Source of the DNA: Piscicola geometra
Lineage: Eukaryota; Annelida; Clitellata; Hirudinida; Piscicolidae
Length of the DNA: 64,000 nt
Reading direction: 5' to 3'
NCBI GenBank assembly: GCA_943735955.1
Contig: OX030962.1
Span: forward strand, 5,608,120-5,672,119
In this document: positions 63,241 to 64,000 of the stretch, piece after piece
Position numbering within the stretch: position 1 is the stretch's first letter
Layout of the letters: each line of letters begins with the position of its first letter
The notes under the pieces: model-generated
Database searches by the model: none
What the model saw: the letters and a program-made list of their open reading frames with translations, nothing else
What the model was told of the DNA's origin: nothing
Translations under genes and position numbers: made by a program

Positions 63241-64000
63241 GTATAGTGTGTCTTCGTTAGAATATGATCAATCGCCTTTTTATGGATGGGTAATTAGTAT
63301 TTATGTACGCTCAAATGGAATGGTTCTTTTTGTAAGCATTTTTGTAGGTTGTTTTGTATTTTTTTGTGAATTTTGCATTTTGGTTTAGATGTGTTTTGCA
63401 GTACTTTATTTATGTGCCATTTTCGTTTTTCATTTGAGCGTTTTATAATTTTCTTCCAATTTTCTTCGAATTAATGATGGCCTTTATTTTGAATCAGTCA
63501 GCATTTTTCTTGCATTAATAGAGTTCTTTTAGGTCTCACTCATTAATCATTATCTAATTAACTGTTAATTTATCTTCAAAAGACCGTTGGAGAAATAGAA
63601 AGGAAATATAGATTTCCCAAAGTCATTAATTTATCAACGTTTTATTTTTTAATAAAAAATCAATAAATTCTTTGAGAACTCTGAAAACTCAGTTTAAAAT
63701 GCTGGAGCCATGTCAACTGCAGAAGCCAGTGCAAAAGCCTGGATGAATGGTGGAATTAGCGGATATTTAAATGCAAAATATAAATTTCAAAGCAAAATAA
63801 TCGTTTATTTCGTTGCATTGAAGGTCATAAGAAACTTGAGATTTAAATGCTGACTTAAATGATGGGAATGAAACGTCAAAGACTCGCACTGGTTTTGAAT
63901 AATGAAGATTATTCTTAGTATTACTATTTAATTCTTTGTATTAATTAGTATTCTTATTTATTATTATTTACTTATTTTTATTCTTCTTGTTGAATAGCCT
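63241..64000. other. Right edge, AT-rich
   Basis: No gene, repeat array or structured element seen. Confidence 0.5.

Overview
The window is nuclear DNA from an AT-rich, intron-rich animal. Every recognisable gene is a conserved metazoan gene cut into 4 to 19 exons with GT-AG introns of about 50 bp to 6 kb. No bacterial or viral genes were seen. The heavy load of micro- and minisatellites, small secreted cysteine-rich proteins and tRNA-derived SINEs fits an invertebrate, possibly a spiralian such as an annelid. The taxon is an inference and cannot be fixed from the sequence alone.

Layout, left to right. A type II phosphatidylinositol 4-kinase (minus, 3' end beyond the left edge) is divergent from a zona-pellucida-binding-protein-like gene (plus) that carries a transmembrane segment. 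DCTN6 (plus) starts 148 bp after that gene. From 11.4 to 16.4 kb lie two related secreted CC-x2-C (PLAC-like) genes on the minus strand, the second apparently decaying, inside a locally duplicated, SINE- and (TA)n-rich segment. THOC1 (minus, 19 exons, 16.6-25.7 kb) follows, with a hAT element and a 30-bp minisatellite of about 54 copies in its introns. Then come a LEPROT/Vps55 gene and a p24/TMED gene (both plus), an ANKLE1/LEM-3-like LEM plus GIY-YIG nuclease (minus), Pelota (plus), a GDPD1/3-type phosphodiesterase (minus) and SAXO1 (plus). The last 10 kb is gene-poor and holds a third secreted CC-x2-C gene (60.3-61.3 kb) and a possible signal-peptide exon at 63.2 kb.

Exon boundaries were derived by hand from donor and acceptor sites, phase continuity and remembered family alignments. 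For most genes the summed exons give an intact frame of the expected length (PELO 391 aa, SAXO1 473 aa, TMED 216 aa, LEPROT 130 aa). DCTN6 is exactly one base out, at an A5 run.

There is no operon-like pathway. The genes serve membrane traffic (PI4K2, TMED, LEPROT, dynactin), RNA and ribosome handling (THOC1, PELO), DNA cleavage (ANKLE1-like), lysolipid metabolism (GDPD) and sperm or ciliary structure (ZPBP-like, SAXO1). The most notable material is the transmembrane ZPBP-like protein, the CC-x2-C secreted family with a decaying duplicate, a tRNA-like SINE head inside a THOC1 coding exon, a SINE whose TTGTA tail seems to have grown into a pentanucleotide array, and (CA)n tracts that double as 3' splice sites.
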